Below, piece by piece: positions 12,389 through 25,146 of a DNA stretch of 64,000 bases. Below the pieces are notes generated by a model. The model did not search any database and was not told where the DNA came from. It saw nothing but the letters and a program-made list of their open reading frames with translations. A program made the translations under genes and the position numbers. Source of the DNA: Phycomyces nitens (taxonomy: Eukaryota; Mucoromycota; Mucoromycetes; Mucorales; Phycomycetaceae); the NCBI GenBank assembly GCA_022702545.1, contig JAHRBC010000004.1, positions 6,292,001 through 6,356,000 on the forward strand, read 5' to 3'. Numbering within the stretch: the stretch's first letter is position 1; the number at the start of each line of letters is the position of its first letter.

Positions 12389-15300
12389 AGAAAGTAGCAA
12401 TTGACATTTAGCTACCCAAAAAATGATACTTGAGAGTACTTTATAAAGAAAAATTACCAAATTTACTTTGGTAAAATGAACATTGGTAGAGGAATATACA
12501 ATACTTTGACAATGAGCACAACATAATTTAGGTTGCTTGACAAATATTAGACCTCAGTATCTGTGAGTTTTAAAGAACATTGACCAAGATATTTACCATG
12601 TAAATTGTACCATAGCCCAAATTAGTAAGTTTTCACTCTACTTGGAATCAAACACCATATTTTCACAAGTTTACTGCACTTTTCTTGAATAGATCGACAT
12701 AATTGCGCCAATATTCAGACCACTATTAGCATACATTCTATTTTTATATGCTCATATCTCTTATCGTATATATTCTATATATTAAATATGCCACAGACGC
12801 TAATATTTGTGACATGACTTTTTGTTCTTCTTAAGGATGTACTTAAAATTGAATAATTATAAATCAGTTAAAGTCATGAAGAAATTGAGTACTCTAATAT
12901 CAATTATTTCTATAACTATATGTCTCTTAAGAAAAGTCTAGATTTGAATACATGCGGTCTTAATTACTATAAGTGTTTGTGTGGGAAATTAGTTGAATGA
13001 AGATCTTGTGCCCAGATTTGCTTTTTGACAATATTCGATCAATACTTTATACACAAAACATAAAACATAAAATTATGTAGAGCAATTTGTTCTTTATCGT
13101 ATATTTTAAAGACAATTAACCCAAGTATCAAGTTTCATTTAAAGTACTATTCATCAGTATCAATATGTTTAATCTATTAAAGATCTGCTTAATTTTTATT
13201 CTTAAAAGAGTCCGATGACCTGAAGCTGGTCAGGGCATTCTGGAATTTATTCATCAGTTATTCCAGACAAACCAGCAAATGATATGCATGTTTTTGTGGT
13301 TTACTCTTTTTTTTAAAAAAAAAAACTAACATCGTCTCAATCTCAAGTAGAAATACTGTAGCAGTACTTTGCATATCCAAATGTTTTTATCTTTTACAAT
13401 AAAATAAACTTCCTCCTTTGTTACACTTTCAATGAACCATACACTAAACTCTTGTGTCAGTAATAGGTGAGAATGTTACAGAAAATTAAAACCAGGGAAT
13501 AATTTATAATAGTCTATGTATGCCCAGGGTGAACACGGAAAGTAAAAAAAAAAATGCTTGAATGCAAACGATTAACAAGCTACCAGTTCATTTCAGTGTA
13601 TCATCTGTCAATATAATATATAAATGGCTTTATACTATAGCTTTAAAAACTACCTACTGTTTATCAATAAGATAATTATATAATTGTAGGCTAAACGGCT
13701 TATATAATTTATATGGTCTCTTGAAATTTCAAGAGTTATTATATTTATAGCTGTATTAGTACTTGTACTTAGATTGTACTTATCAAATGCAATTATATAA
13801 TTGTTCAAACCGAGGATCATTTGTACTTTCTCATCAATATATATATATTTAACTCTCAGAATCGATGCTCTGTTTAAGGGCACAATTTACAGAAAAGGAA
13901 TCGCTTTTATGTTTAAAAATAATTATATTTGATTAGAAGCTTATTATGCTTTTATTATGGTCTTTGTAATAATAAACTTTAGTGTCGTTGAGTAATGGAT
14001 TTTTTTTAACCATATTCCAAGTTTTAAAATTTAATTATAGCATGTTAGCTTTAGATAAATATCGGGGATATATATTATTAGAAACTAATATCCCATATTT
14101 CTAATAACAACTATTATTATTCTTTTTTGATATAGAGGTAAGTAGAAAATTTCAAGAGAATTAAAAGAATGAAAGCAACTGTAGTCTATTTAGATTTCTA
14201 AACCGCATTTGATTTACATGTATCAAGTAGAAATAAAGATAAATTATAAAGTGTACATTTATTAAAGAAAAGAAAATCGACTGTATAAAACATACCAGCA
14301 AATAAAGTAGGGGTATATGTAGTATAATAAAACTTTATTCAGAAACTTGTACATCGAATATTCACATACATAACTCTTTTACAAAAAAATATATATAATA
14401 ATAAAAAATGCTTTATGTATAATTAATGATGGTTATAATTTTCCGGTCAATGTAACATTTATCATCTAATTTTAGTAAATTATTACCTCTGTACCAGGTT
14501 TACATACGTGCTTGCTGTGAAACATTCAATATTCTTGTAAAGCTAATATCAAACTTACATAATTAAATACTCAAAGACGTTGTCTAAAAGTCAAAAAGGC
14601 CCAACCTTTATGGTAAATTCTGGCATTTGTATTTATAAAAAAAATGAAAGTCCTAGTATTTTTTTTTGGTGACATTGGTTATAAAGGCAAATGTATAGGT
14701 TATTTAAGAAAATATTGTTTTAATATTAGACTAATCTTCCTTTTTAAATCAAAATAGGATCTATGAAAGTTGGTCAGACTATTAAACATGTTTATTATAA
14801 TAATTAAGGTCTTGGAATAAATAAAAGATGTGCATTAGCTTACACAAAACTTACAAGTAATTTGTGGTTTTAAAGTCTAGCACATCATTTTTGGAGAATA
14901 ATCCTAAAAGCAGATACTAAGAAGGTACATAGTTTTCCAATATATGTTTAATATAATATATGTTAAAATTAAATATGAACAACATTTTCGCTATCTGTTA
15001 TATGCCATATCAGTAAAACATCCCACAAAATATGCTTTTATGCCCAAGCCTGATAGGCTTTAGATGTGTAACATTTACAAAGATAAAATACAGATTCCAG
15101 ACGTCGATCATATTGTGCAACATTGATAATATAAAATAAAGCACAGTTGCTGCTGCCCCGAACCATGTACCTGACATTCTATTTCCGTATGTTTAAACAT
15201 GTACAATGATATATTCTGTTACTGTACGTATTTAGTTTATGGCGTTTTATATTTAAACAATTCAAAATCAGTACCCAGGTTTCTTATCTTGAGAAGCTTA

Positions 15301-15480
15301 ACTTGGACTTTCTTTTTTAAAAAGCCAATAATCCAAATCTCTCGTTTTTTTGTACTTGTGTATTACAAAAACATGAGTATTGCAAATAAAACCCGAAAAT
15401 ACGGTAGATTTTTATAACCAATTTGACATTTAGAAAAAGTGTTTTAATAAAAATAAATTATATCCAACTTGACTGGATTT
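12389..15480. other. gene-poor AT-rich spacer between protease paralogues
   Basis: About 3.1 kb of AT-rich DNA without a credible gene. The part up to about 12,830 shows scattered similarity to the DNA upstream of paralogue 2 (to about 19,140). A T8/A11 palindromic tract is at 13307-13325. Short ORFs (for example at 13650-13883) have AT-biased, non-protein-like composition. Confidence 0.6.
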
Positions 15481-15506
15481 TTATTCAAATTTTAATAAAT
15501 AGTAAT
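15481..15506 (-). other. 3' flank element shared by the two protease genes (copy 2)
   Basis: Matches 9154-9179 at 25 of 26 positions and sits at the same distance (58 bp) beyond the stop codon. Confidence 0.6.
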
Positions 15507-15563
15507 AATAAAACTCTACAAAGTAGCAAGTGTATATCACTATGGTAGTTTGTAGTCAATAAA

Positions 15564-18515
15564 TTAATTCTTTACAACGATAGGACCTGTCTGGAAAGTT
15601 TCCCAATCCTTGGAGTTCTTGGGGTTTCCAAGGAGTTTGAGGGCTCTCAATTTGAGAATATATGTTCCAGAAGGAACTGGGACACTGTCTTTAATACCGG
15701 AAATGGAAGAAGGAACGTATGTAGCATCCCAAGCGATACCAGAAACGTAGTTATCAGTTGCGAGGGTATTGCGGGGAATGTATGTAGCATCAGTCATTGT
15801 CTTTCCGATTGTCTTCTTGGTCTTTGCGTTCAAGACTTCGACATCAAACTTGACAGTGGGTGCAAGAAGGCGGTAGATAATGGCGGGAGCAGTCTTGCTG
15901 TCAGTACGATCGTAGGTGAATGTCTCATTCTTAAGATAAACTTCGGCACCAGTGAGATCAGAGAGGTAAGGGGTATCGGCATCAAAGAGAGGGAGATCAC
16001 GCTGCTTGCCGACAACACCGAAATAAGGAATAGTAGTATCAAGGGCAGTCTTCTTGTTTCCGGTCTTGAAACGAATGTAACCACCGTACATGATATGATC
16101 CTTAGGGTTAACTTTTGGAGGAACAACAGTAACACGGATTGTTGTCTTTTTACCAGCGCTGAGGGTGACGGATGTCTTTGAGAAGGTGAGTTTTGCTTTG
16201 GCATTAGTGAATCCTGTGGGAGCAAGGGGAGTGTATCCTTGAGCTGTGCGGTTGTAGGGAGCGAGAGCAATAGAAGGCTCATTGACGATTTTAAAGGTAG
16301 TGCGGACCTTTCCAGTGTTATGGATAGTCAGGGTCTGGGTCTTGTACTTGGCAAAGGATGAGGTATCGTTGAAGCTGATTTGAGTAGGCGAGACTAGAAC
16401 CTTTCCAACAATGGCATCATAAACTTGGACAAGGCCGGCACCCTGAAGAAGAGGACTCTCGGTTGTACTTTTACCCTTGGTATGGGCGAGGTTGAGAGCA
16501 TGGTTCTTAAAGTGCTGGGCAATAACTTTGACGTTTTTCTTGAGACCAGTAGCTTCAATAAACAGGGCAACAGAACCAGAAACGTAGGGTGCGGCCATGG
16601 AGGTGCCAGACATGGTACCCCAATTTCCAAGGAAACTAGGAAGAGTGGAGTAAACCTGACCGCCGATACCAGCAATATTGGGCTTAAGATCAAGTTCATA
16701 TGATGAGCCGACACTGGAGAAATCAGAGACAAGACTTCCGGTAGTCAAAGGGTATAAAGATTCTACGGTATCAAATGTCAGAGTTTCAACGCCAGCCTTG
16801 ATACCAGCCAATATGGCAAGTCCATCTTTAGTAGAAATGCCAACAACAGGGATTGTGGCTCCAGGGTTAGAAGGTGTGAAAGAATCGCCGTCGTTGGTGT
16901 TGTAGACAACGACACCAATACCACCGGCCTTTGCAATGCTGGCAGCCTTTTCGTCAAAAGTGCAGCCACCGCGCTGAATAAGAGCAAGCTTGCCAGTAAG
17001 ATCAGGGACAGTAGAGGAATCGCAAGCATCTTTGCCACTTCCGATATTCTTGTCACCAGCAACAATAACTCCGTTAACCAACTTGGAGGATGAGGTGGCG
17101 TAGCCTAAGCAAGAAGAAATAAGTCATTATGTTCTACTTTTATTCTTCAAAGACTCACCAAGCTTTTCAGCAATAGAACTAGCCTTGAACATCTTAACCA
17201 TGTGGTAATTGTTATCGATAGATGCAACAGACCAGACATCCTTGGCGGTACTGGGCATACCAACTGTAAAGACACCATCTTTACCAGAGTTGCCAGCAGA
17301 GACAATGACTAAAATAAAAGTGGCTAAAGTTAGTAAATCGATCTAATGTAGTACACGTTTTTTTAATTTAAAGCAACACTCTTGTCTTACATGGAATTCC
17401 CTTTTCAGCAATACGCTGAGCAACAACGGTGTCAGGACCACTACTCCAGGCGTTCTGTTCACCAATGGACACAGAAATGACGTCCATACCAGCATCGTAT
17501 GCCATCAAGAAAGCTTTAATAAGGACATCACTTCCAGTGGATCCCTTGCAGCCGAATACACGCCACATGCCAAGGGTGGCTTGAGGAGCAACACCAGTGA
17601 AGTTCTGCACAGTCAATTGAGATTAACATCTATTATAACTAAACCAAAGAATACTTACGGTTTTGGGATCGTAGCCAGCAATAATACCACTAACGTGTGT
17701 TCCATGGCCTAGATTTTGAATTAGCATGTTGGGTCTAACTTTTTTTAAAAGAATTAATTAATTAGGATAAGCATACCACTTGCACCAGACTCGGCCGTGC
17801 AGCTGTCAAAGGGATCGGCATCATGAACAGGTGTATTATAACCAGTGTAGGCATTTCCAGCAAGATCATAGCCGTATTGGACCTTGAAACCCTTACCGAA
17901 ACCTCCTCCCAGAGCAGGATGAAGATAATCGATACCTAATTGTACAAAATAAATTTGTGAATTGACAATTACATAAACTTATACTTTTCGAGGAAACTTA
18001 CCAGTATCAATTACACCGACCTTGATACCCTTGCCAAACTTCTTGAGTTCAGAGTGTACGCGATCAACTTGGGTCATTGAATGGGGAAGGATAGAGGGAG
18101 ACTTATTCTTGGAGGAAGTCGATTGAATGGAGACCTCTGGACGCTTAATGATCTTAACAGGATAGACTGCCTTTACACTGTCTTTGTCGAGAATTGACTT
18201 GAGAGCTGCACTATGCTCCTTGTCGTTGAGACCATCAAGTCCAAACGAAATACCATTGAAAATATGGTGCTCAAACTTCTCGGCAACATGGATCTTGGCC
18301 TTCTTGTACTTGCTCTGGACTGAATGGACAAAGCTGTTGGCAGACTTGGAATCTCCGTAATCGAATTCTACGACATAACGGTTTGGAACAACTTCACTAA
18401 AGGATGGCTTGTATTTGGGATGGGAGATGGCTTCTGATGGAGCAACCAAAACAAGGACAGCAAGACAGACACCTGCTGCAAAAAGGGGAAGGACAGAGAA
18501 GGATCGTCGCTTCAT
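15564..18515 (-). CDS. secreted subtilisin-like serine protease (S8) with PA insert; paralogue 2
   Basis: Six exons, complement(18002..18515, 17777..17935, 17659..17708, 17391..17604, 17159..17308, 15564..17104), give 875 residues in perfect phase. Order: signal peptide (MKRRSFSVLPLFAAGVCLAV), I9 propeptide (to about residue 130), catalytic D170 (GVIDTG), H226 (GHGTHVSG), oxyanion N319 (SAGNSG), PA domain (about 375-470), catalytic S531 (GTSMAAPYVSG), then a fibronectin-like C-terminal region (about 600-875) ending PIVVKN. This arrangement matches minor extracellular/C5a-peptidase-like subtilases of the S8 family. It is expected to be secreted and to hydrolyse proteins outside the cell. All exon lengths except exons 4 and 6 equal those of paralogue 1, showing tandem duplication with introns. 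A TATA box lies 71 bp upstream. Confidence 0.96.
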
Positions 18516-18585
18516 TATGGAAGGGGGATAAGGAAAGGAAGTGTTTGAGAGAACTGATAATTAGAGATTGACTTGATAATTATCT

Positions 18586-18600
18586 TTTATACCTTTTCAT
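18586..18600 (-). promoter_or_regulatory. TATA box shared by the protease paralogues (copy 2)
   Basis: Identical 15-mer ATGAAAAGGTATAAA on the gene strand, 71 bp before the ATG at 18515; see the copy at 12263-12277. Confidence 0.75.
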
Positions 18601-18711
18601 AGGCCACTGTCTGCATATTGCCATTTGTACCTCCATAGCAAATATGCCCTTGTAGTGGCATAACATACGATGTCCATTTTAGATAACTTGTCAGTTCAAG
18701 TATGGATCAAG

Positions 18712-18730
18712 GTAGTACATGCATACGCTA
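18712..18730 (-). promoter_or_regulatory. conserved upstream element of the protease paralogues (copy 2)
   Basis: Second copy of the 19-bp block seen at 12370-12388, with three differences. Its distance from the TATA box (about 112 bp) is close to that in copy 1 (about 93 bp). Confidence 0.4.
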
Positions 18731-20194
18731 GTTTCTCAAAGGCAACTATCCCGGGAAGCACTCGAATAAAGACCATATCCGGAAAACTTGTACATTTTTA
18801 TTTGGGAAAGAAGTCCTTTGTATGGAAATAATATTTTTGTGGGATACATGACATGGCATAAGTTTTTTAGCACATATTGGGTCTCAATGGCCGTGAATTT
18901 ATAATTTTATTATGGTGATTGTACTTCAATCCAAATTTGTTAGTTTTAACTTTACTTGGCAACGTATGTCGTTTTACTAAATCATTTTGCACTCTTCATG
19001 AATATACCCGGCTTATTGCGAAGATCAAACTAGCTCCATTGGTTTGAAGACAATGGTACACACACGCATACGTATATATATGTCTTCTCTGTATTCTATA
19101 TCTATACTAAATGTGATAAAGATAATAGAATATACTTTATGTCTTTTCATTCAACAGAAATTACTGACCGGGGCAATCTGATTGACTGCAATATATATAT
19201 AATTTATAGGGATATCGATTATAACCTCTTTAGCGAGAGAGAGAGAAGTAATGTTGATTATATGCCTGAAATACGCATATCCACATATGTACATGTAAAA
19301 ATGAAATAAAATTATAAAATTTGTCATCATTTTTGCGCACATGTACAGTGTCTATTTTGTTACAGTATGTCTATCATTTTTTTATATCTGCGACGAGGTT
19401 GAGCCAGAACTAATATTGACTTTCTTGGAATTGGCTACTATAAAATCTCAAGAATAAAGTACACACATTTGATCAAGGCTCGAGCCAAATTCAAGTTGGG
19501 CACCTATTCTATGCGCCAAAAGAATCGATTTTCAGACATTCTGTTGAGTTTTTGTTGTTGTTAGATAAAGACAAAAAAAGTTTAGATAGAAAAGAATTTA
19601 ATAAAAGGCGAAGACAGTTTAAGAAAGCTAAAGCACAATGAAATTGAGTGAATACTTTATGTGGACAGACTAAAGAGTTCAAAAAAGAAGTTCAAACGGC
19701 TCTGATTGAGTGGTCTTCTTTCATTGCCAATTGAATTGAAAAGAGCAAGCTTTTGGTCTAAGAAAATGTTATTATGAGCAGTTGATTACATCTAATATGC
19801 ATTTGAAAAAGTTTTATGCATATCTTTAAAAACCTTTATCTTTGATTAGTCTTTTCAGTCTCAAAGAATATTCAACAGACGACTATTTTGTCGAATTACA
19901 ATATATGACATAAAAGACGATAAATAAAACTATCAGGAAAAAGAAAATGCTGCAAACTTGTCTTTATAGTTTTTCATAAAACTTTAAGCAGTACATAGTT
20001 AAAAGTTCAATGGCTAGTATATAATGGAAACCGAAATATGTTTCTCGACTTATGACACTTGTATCGCATACATTCGCCTTTATAGATTATATCTTTCTTT
20101 ATAAACTAAAAAGACGAACCTAAGCTTCCTTTAAATATTTTATTAGTAAAGACTTTTTGTCACTTCTCAAAAACTCCCGGCTAATCAAAAGGCT
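18731..20194. other. AT-rich spacer upstream of protease paralogue 2
   Basis: No supported gene. It carries remnants of promoter homology with the first paralogue up to about 19,140 and a few short AT repeats. Confidence 0.55.
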
Positions 20195-20580
20195 TTGTCA
20201 AAATTAATGGGTTACAAGGATCTAATACCCAGCAATCGAGACCCGTATTTTCAATGGTGTTTGTATGAACCAATTGACATGAATTATGGCCATCAAATAG
20301 CTTACAAAACAACAGAGATCCTTATCGCTTATTTGAATTGGACAAAGCCTCAATTTGAGAATCCAACAATGAGAGCATACTACACGAATAAAGATTGGCA
20401 TACCAGTGACCTACTTTCTTTCAGAAAAAACAAGACTTTTAAGCTTCATCGATCGGCTACAAGCAAACAAACGCTTGACCAAGAATATTCAGAAAGAGAT
20501 TGACAATGATGCTATACTAGTACCTGACAACCGGTCGACTAGACAAATTAAATGCCATATTAAAGGTAAATGTTTGATAA
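20195..20580 (+). pseudogene. possible gene remnant
   Basis: An open frame reads from the ATG-containing start near 20207 (MGYKDLIPSN) to a stop at 20503. From about 20,405 a second frame becomes more protein-like (FIDRLQANKRLTKNIQKEI) and runs to about 20,565, where a GTAAAT donor-like site follows. This switch suggests a frameshifted remnant or an unrecognised intron. No family is recognised. Confidence 0.25.
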
Positions 20581-22529
20581 ACTAGTAAGCCATGAATCTC
20601 TACTTGGGTACAGAAACTTTTTTTATAAAATGGCTGGCACAGCTTATTTTATTCTAATATTCAAAGTGCCCAAGATAGCACCATAAGTTTTCGTTTTGTA
20701 GTACTTGATTAATTGCAAATTAGAATACTATCTACACATATTTATTTTCCAAACTTTTTTTTTATATTTAAACTGAACATGCTAAAAACGAATACCTGAA
20801 ATATCTATTATTATTATTATTCTCCATCTTCTGCTGGGAATATTTTAGAGATGGGTTACTCTAGGGAGTTTCTGTTTTGCTGTTTATTTCGCTTATATGG
20901 AAGGTGTACTCGTTGGCATATTTTAGGAAAGCATTATACCTGTTGCTATTTACAGCAACTGTCCTATTTTTAACACAGAGTATATATATCTCTCAGTTAA
21001 AAGATTATAATAACTATCAAGACTTGAAATCCAAAATTAAGAATAAGTTTTCTTTTTAATACCTCATTTTAATGGGAAATTATTAAATGGAACATTTTAA
21101 ACCAAAGCCAATAGCTGTACCTGCGTGAATAAACACTTTTGATTTATTTTTCTTGGTTTTGTTTGCGCAACCTTGTCCACGACCAGCTACCTGGATCGAT
21201 CTCTTGTATTACAGATCGAATGCACGGTAACTGGGATTAAATGTTAATTAAATCCAGGATTTTAACCTAAAAAAAAATATGGTCGAAAAAATTAATAGCT
21301 AAAAGGTATTGTTGGAGATCATTGAGTACTTTTCAAGTCTAATAAAGGTTTTTTTTGTTGGCCATTTCAAATGTGTGATCAACAGCTGGTCAAAAGCATC
21401 GGGACAAAGGGTAAAATTCAGGTCTCTCTCTTGGTTCTAAATTCACTTGACTTTGGCAGTTTGGGCAATTGGTTTACAAAGAAGTATCAACTGTCTATTC
21501 ACGGTGCCAATTGGACATACGAGGAGTAAAATGTGTAGTCTGGGTAGATACTTGTCATATCACACAGGATTCTAGGTAAACTAAAAATAAAAAGACATTC
21601 TTCAGAAGCTGTCTATCCCTTTGGTAACAGGCAAGATTTGACACCAAATCTTTTATTCTCGAGCATCTTTACTATATGTAAAGACCAGAATATTATAGCT
21701 GTAGATTTACGGCATAATTTAGACTGATTTTACAAAACATCCACTTATCCAAAGTGACTAAATATCTTGAAACTTCAAGTGGTCAACAAAGTTTAAAATG
21801 ATAAAGGAAGAAGAAGAGACAAATATTGGCAACAAGGATTACATGACTTTAGAGCGTATTCTTTCAAAGGTTTGGATTGGTGTACCAACTATCCAGACTA
21901 GTTACTTGAGGATCATTTCTTGGGTTTCATTTAGTCCATCCTTTACTGTTAATATTTTTACTATTCTATTGATGGTTTCCATGTGTTTAATTTATCTCTA
22001 TGGATTTATACACATAAAGAGATTATATAAATGCCAACGTCCAGCATACAAGCTTCAATAAATCCTTAATGCTTCAAGCACAGTTCACTCAATAAAAATA
22101 TAATAAAGCGGATGCTTATTGTGGGAGTAACAAAAAAAGTTGTATATTCCATTGATCAATATTAATCAAAGAGTATCGTATTCTTTGGATATAAGCCTTT
22201 ACTCTCTGCTTAAATTAATCACAGCCTTGATCCCAACACAACTTCCCTTTCAATGCTATAATAATATTATAGACAAACCAAGACTCTCGAGACCAATATA
22301 ACAAAGGTTATTACAAAGGACCCCATAAATAAAAGCATATATACATATAAAAATATGCTGCTATGGGTTTATAAACAAGTCAGAGTTGAAACGTTTGTTG
22401 GTGAGAATAATGTGTGCTTGTGCATACTAGCTTGAGAAAATAAAATCTCCTTGAGTAGTACAAGTCACACTAATCTGCAGTTTCCAAAAAGAAAAACTCT
22501 CTTGCAAGGATACCCTCCCTAACAACAGA
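20581..22529. other. AT-rich spacer
   Basis: Apart from the doubtful ORF at 21798-22061 I see no gene. The last ~150 bp are the promoter region of the molybdopterin-binding protein gene. Confidence 0.55.
21798..22061 (+). CDS. doubtful ORF with one hydrophobic segment (87 aa)
   Basis: Starts MIKEEEETNIGNKDY, contains a hydrophobic stretch (IFTILLMVSMCLIYLYG) that could span a membrane, and ends AYKLQ. There are no neighbours, no promoter signal and no known family, so it may be chance in AT-rich DNA. Confidence 0.25.
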   Translation: MIKEEEETNIGNKDYMTLERILSKVWIGVPTIQTSYLRIISWVSFSPSFTVNIFTILLMVSMCLIYLYGFIHIKRLYKCQRPAYKLQ

Positions 22530-23453
22530 ATGACCATCACTGCTGCCTGCTGCCTCATTGGGGATGAGATCTTGTCTGGAAAAACAAGAGATCTAAATGC
22601 TCATTGCCTGGGTAGAATGACTAACAAGAAAGAAAGAAAGAAAAAATGTTTTGTAAATGTCAATCTCATGAGCCGTTTTATTGCTTTGGACTTTTATAAT
22701 GTATAGCAAACTTTCTATTTGATCTAGGAATCTCTCTAAAGCGTATTGACGTAGTGTCTGATGATGAAGAAGCCATCGGTGAGTCCGTTCGACGCCTGGC
22801 TAAGGACCATGCCCTTGTTTTCACAAGTGGAGGAATAGGTAAGAAACCAACTCCAAACATCCACAAAAACAAAAAGGCAAATGAAATGAAATAAAAAACT
22901 TCAAGGACCGACGCATGACGATATCACCTATGCTGCTGTTGCCAAGGCATTTGACCTTTCTCTTGAGATGGACAATGAGACCAAGCAAAGACTTGCAGAG
23001 ATGGCCGCACAGAGACAGAGAGAACTCACGGACGCTCACCTGAGAATGGCTCTGTTCCCCCATCCTGCGATATTGGTACGCGAGGATCCTTCGCTGTTGA
23101 TTCCAGTAGTCGTGGTTGTTGGCCAGGTCTACATCTTACCCGGGATTCCTCAACTCTTCCAGCGTCTACTCTATTCTCTCAAGCCTTATTTTTCGCGTCT
23201 GATCATTAGCCAGGGCCATACCCTCGAAGGATTTGTGCGCAGAGAGGTTGTTACTTATCAACCCGAGACTCAATTAGCTGCATATTTGACTGGCATACAA
23301 GCTGAATACCCAAAGGACCAATTGCTTATAGGATCCTATCCCGAATTGAATGGCAAAGTGGTCATAAGCATCGTAGGAAAAGACAAGGCCGAGGTGGATC
23401 GTGTGGGAGATCGCCTAGAGAATGAACTAAAGGAGATCAAGAGTCATTTGTGA
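22530..23453 (+). CDS. molybdopterin-binding (MoCF/CinA-like) domain protein
   Basis: Exons 22530..22611, 22728..22838 and 22906..23453 join in phase to 246 residues. The MoCF_biosynth/CinA fold is shown by ACCLIGDEILSG near the start, RIDVVSDDEEAI, and the signature FTSGGIGPTHDD(I)TYAAVAKAF, which in this superfamily contacts pterin or nucleotide phosphates. The C-terminal ~80 residues (GSYPELNGKVVISIVGKDK) match the extended part found in stand-alone eukaryotic members and in the N-terminal domain of animal FAD synthase (FLAD1), which hydrolyses FAD. Its exact substrate here is not shown. No targeting signal is evident, so cytosolic is likely. Its stop codon lies 6 bp from the stop of the convergent neighbour. 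Confidence 0.9.
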
Positions 23454-23459
23454 ATCTAT

Positions 23460-24768
23460 TTATTCGTCTGGATTCCAATAAACCACTATATTTTTCCCTT
23501 CAAAATCCAGGTACGCCTGTCGAACGCTCTTTTTGTTTGGAGTCTCCTTTTCACACAGATACTCTACAAGGTCTTGGGTAGTCAAGACAGCCCTGCCGTC
23601 CTTTAGTCGTCGATGCCTGTTTTCCTGGCCAAACACACAGCAAGGCACAACAGCAAATGCCTTGTTGAGACGCAGGGCATAGTCCACAATAGGCTCAGTG
23701 GCCTGGTCGGCATGGAGACCAATGAAAAGGCATGAACTGTTGATTAACAGAGATTGCTGTTCAACAAACACATTGTCTAGCATGACATGCAAGTAGGTTG
23801 GCTCAATATCGAATGGCCAGGTTGGTGTCTGCAAAAGTCGAAGTAGGCGATTGTACCAATAAGCAGGTCTTTTTCGTTCCTGGGGTTCTACAACAGTGGT
23901 AGGAATCCCATAGCCTCGACTCAGAACCATTGCAATCTCTCCTTTTCCACCTGCAATGTCCAATACCTGGCCCTTGAGTTCAAAGGTAGCCAAGATCCAT
24001 TTTGCAAATTCAATTGCACGTAAAGCATGGGGTTTCTTGTTTGTATGAGGATCTTTTGGGTCATGATTGTTGATTTTACGAGCATCCATGCGCTAAAACC
24101 AATAACATTAATTTGAATTCAAAAAATCTTCTTATCAAATCTTTTTACTTGTTGAAGCCATGTCTCTCTGGCCCTTTCATATGCCTCGCCTTCAGGATGT
24201 TGGAACATGCATGTTTCCAATTTTGGGCAACGGCGTTGGTTGATCCAATATTTGCAGTCTAGAGAAGCCTTGTCTTTGTGCTGCCCATCCCATTGTCGCA
24301 CTGTTTCTTTCTTTTTGTTGCCTGTCTTGAGTGCACTGTCAGCTATAAATGCACCTTTGTGGGTACTCAAGACAATTATTGGCCGAGACGACTGGTAGAC
24401 TACATATGGCTTATTCGCTTCATTTGGATCACGAGGTGGTTCAACTTGAATCTCGACCTGATCGCCCAGACGTGCAGTCTTGTAGGCATCCTGGAATTGA
24501 TCATTGTCCATTGATCCGTCATCACATCGAAAGAACACTTGAACCTTGTCTCCTTCTTTGGGCTGAATATCAACAAAAAAGAGGCATCGGTACAGTTTAC
24601 GTAAATGTCTGATCTGGCCTTGCAACTTCTGCATGAGAGGATAAAGATATTATAGATATAATTATGTGTGTGTGTGTGTCTTGCAATAAAAAAGAAATCC
24701 TCAATTGAAACCCCGAATTTGGCTGCTGCAAGTCCCAATTTTGTACTTGATCGCCAAAATTCATACAT
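23460..24768 (-). CDS. CCCH zinc-finger / class I methyltransferase fusion protein
   Basis: Exons complement(24685..24768, 24149..24628, 23460..24092) are all phase 0 and give 398 residues. Residues ~35-110 (RCLFFVDIQPKEGDKVQVFF) resemble an OB-like beta domain. A CCCH finger follows with spacing C-x8-C-x5-C-x3-H (C153, C162, C168, H172; CKYWINQRRCPKLETCMFQH). The C-terminal half is a class I S-adenosylmethionine methyltransferase fold with motif I VLDIAGGKGEIA at 231-242. RNA modification is a sensible inference from the combination but no substrate can be named. Intron 1 has a GC donor (ATT|GCAAGA); joining exon 2 to exon 3 through the GTAAAA donor at 24148 avoids a stop that would otherwise split the gene in two. 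Confidence 0.85.
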
Positions 24769-25146
24769 TATTTTTTTAATAATTGTATATTTTTAGTACA
24801 TTTTAGATGAATTTGTGGGTTTTATAGAATTATACGAGCTATCAAACAATTCCTCCACAGTGAACCCAATTGATCCTTGAAAGGTTTAATTGTACATGGC
24901 CAAATGAGCTTTATAGCCATTACTAGTCATTTTAGTATTTACTATAGTGGTCTTGTTTTTTGGGATTTATTTTTCCATTTATAGTCATGTAATTCAGGAT
25001 TATACTGATTATTTTTAAGATAGAGAGAAGAGAGAGAGAGAGAGAAGTATTTGGGCGTGTATGTATGTATGTATGCTCTGTGAGAATGATCTGCGAGACA
25101 GCCAATTCATGTAATTTAGACAAAAAAACGACCGATTTAAAAGATA
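24769..25146. other. spacer between methyltransferase-fusion gene and L17 gene
   Basis: AT-rich, with a short GA dinucleotide tract and GTAT repeats near 25025-25075. No gene seen; it contains the promoter of the minus-strand gene ending at 24768 and the 3' flank of L17. Confidence 0.6.
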
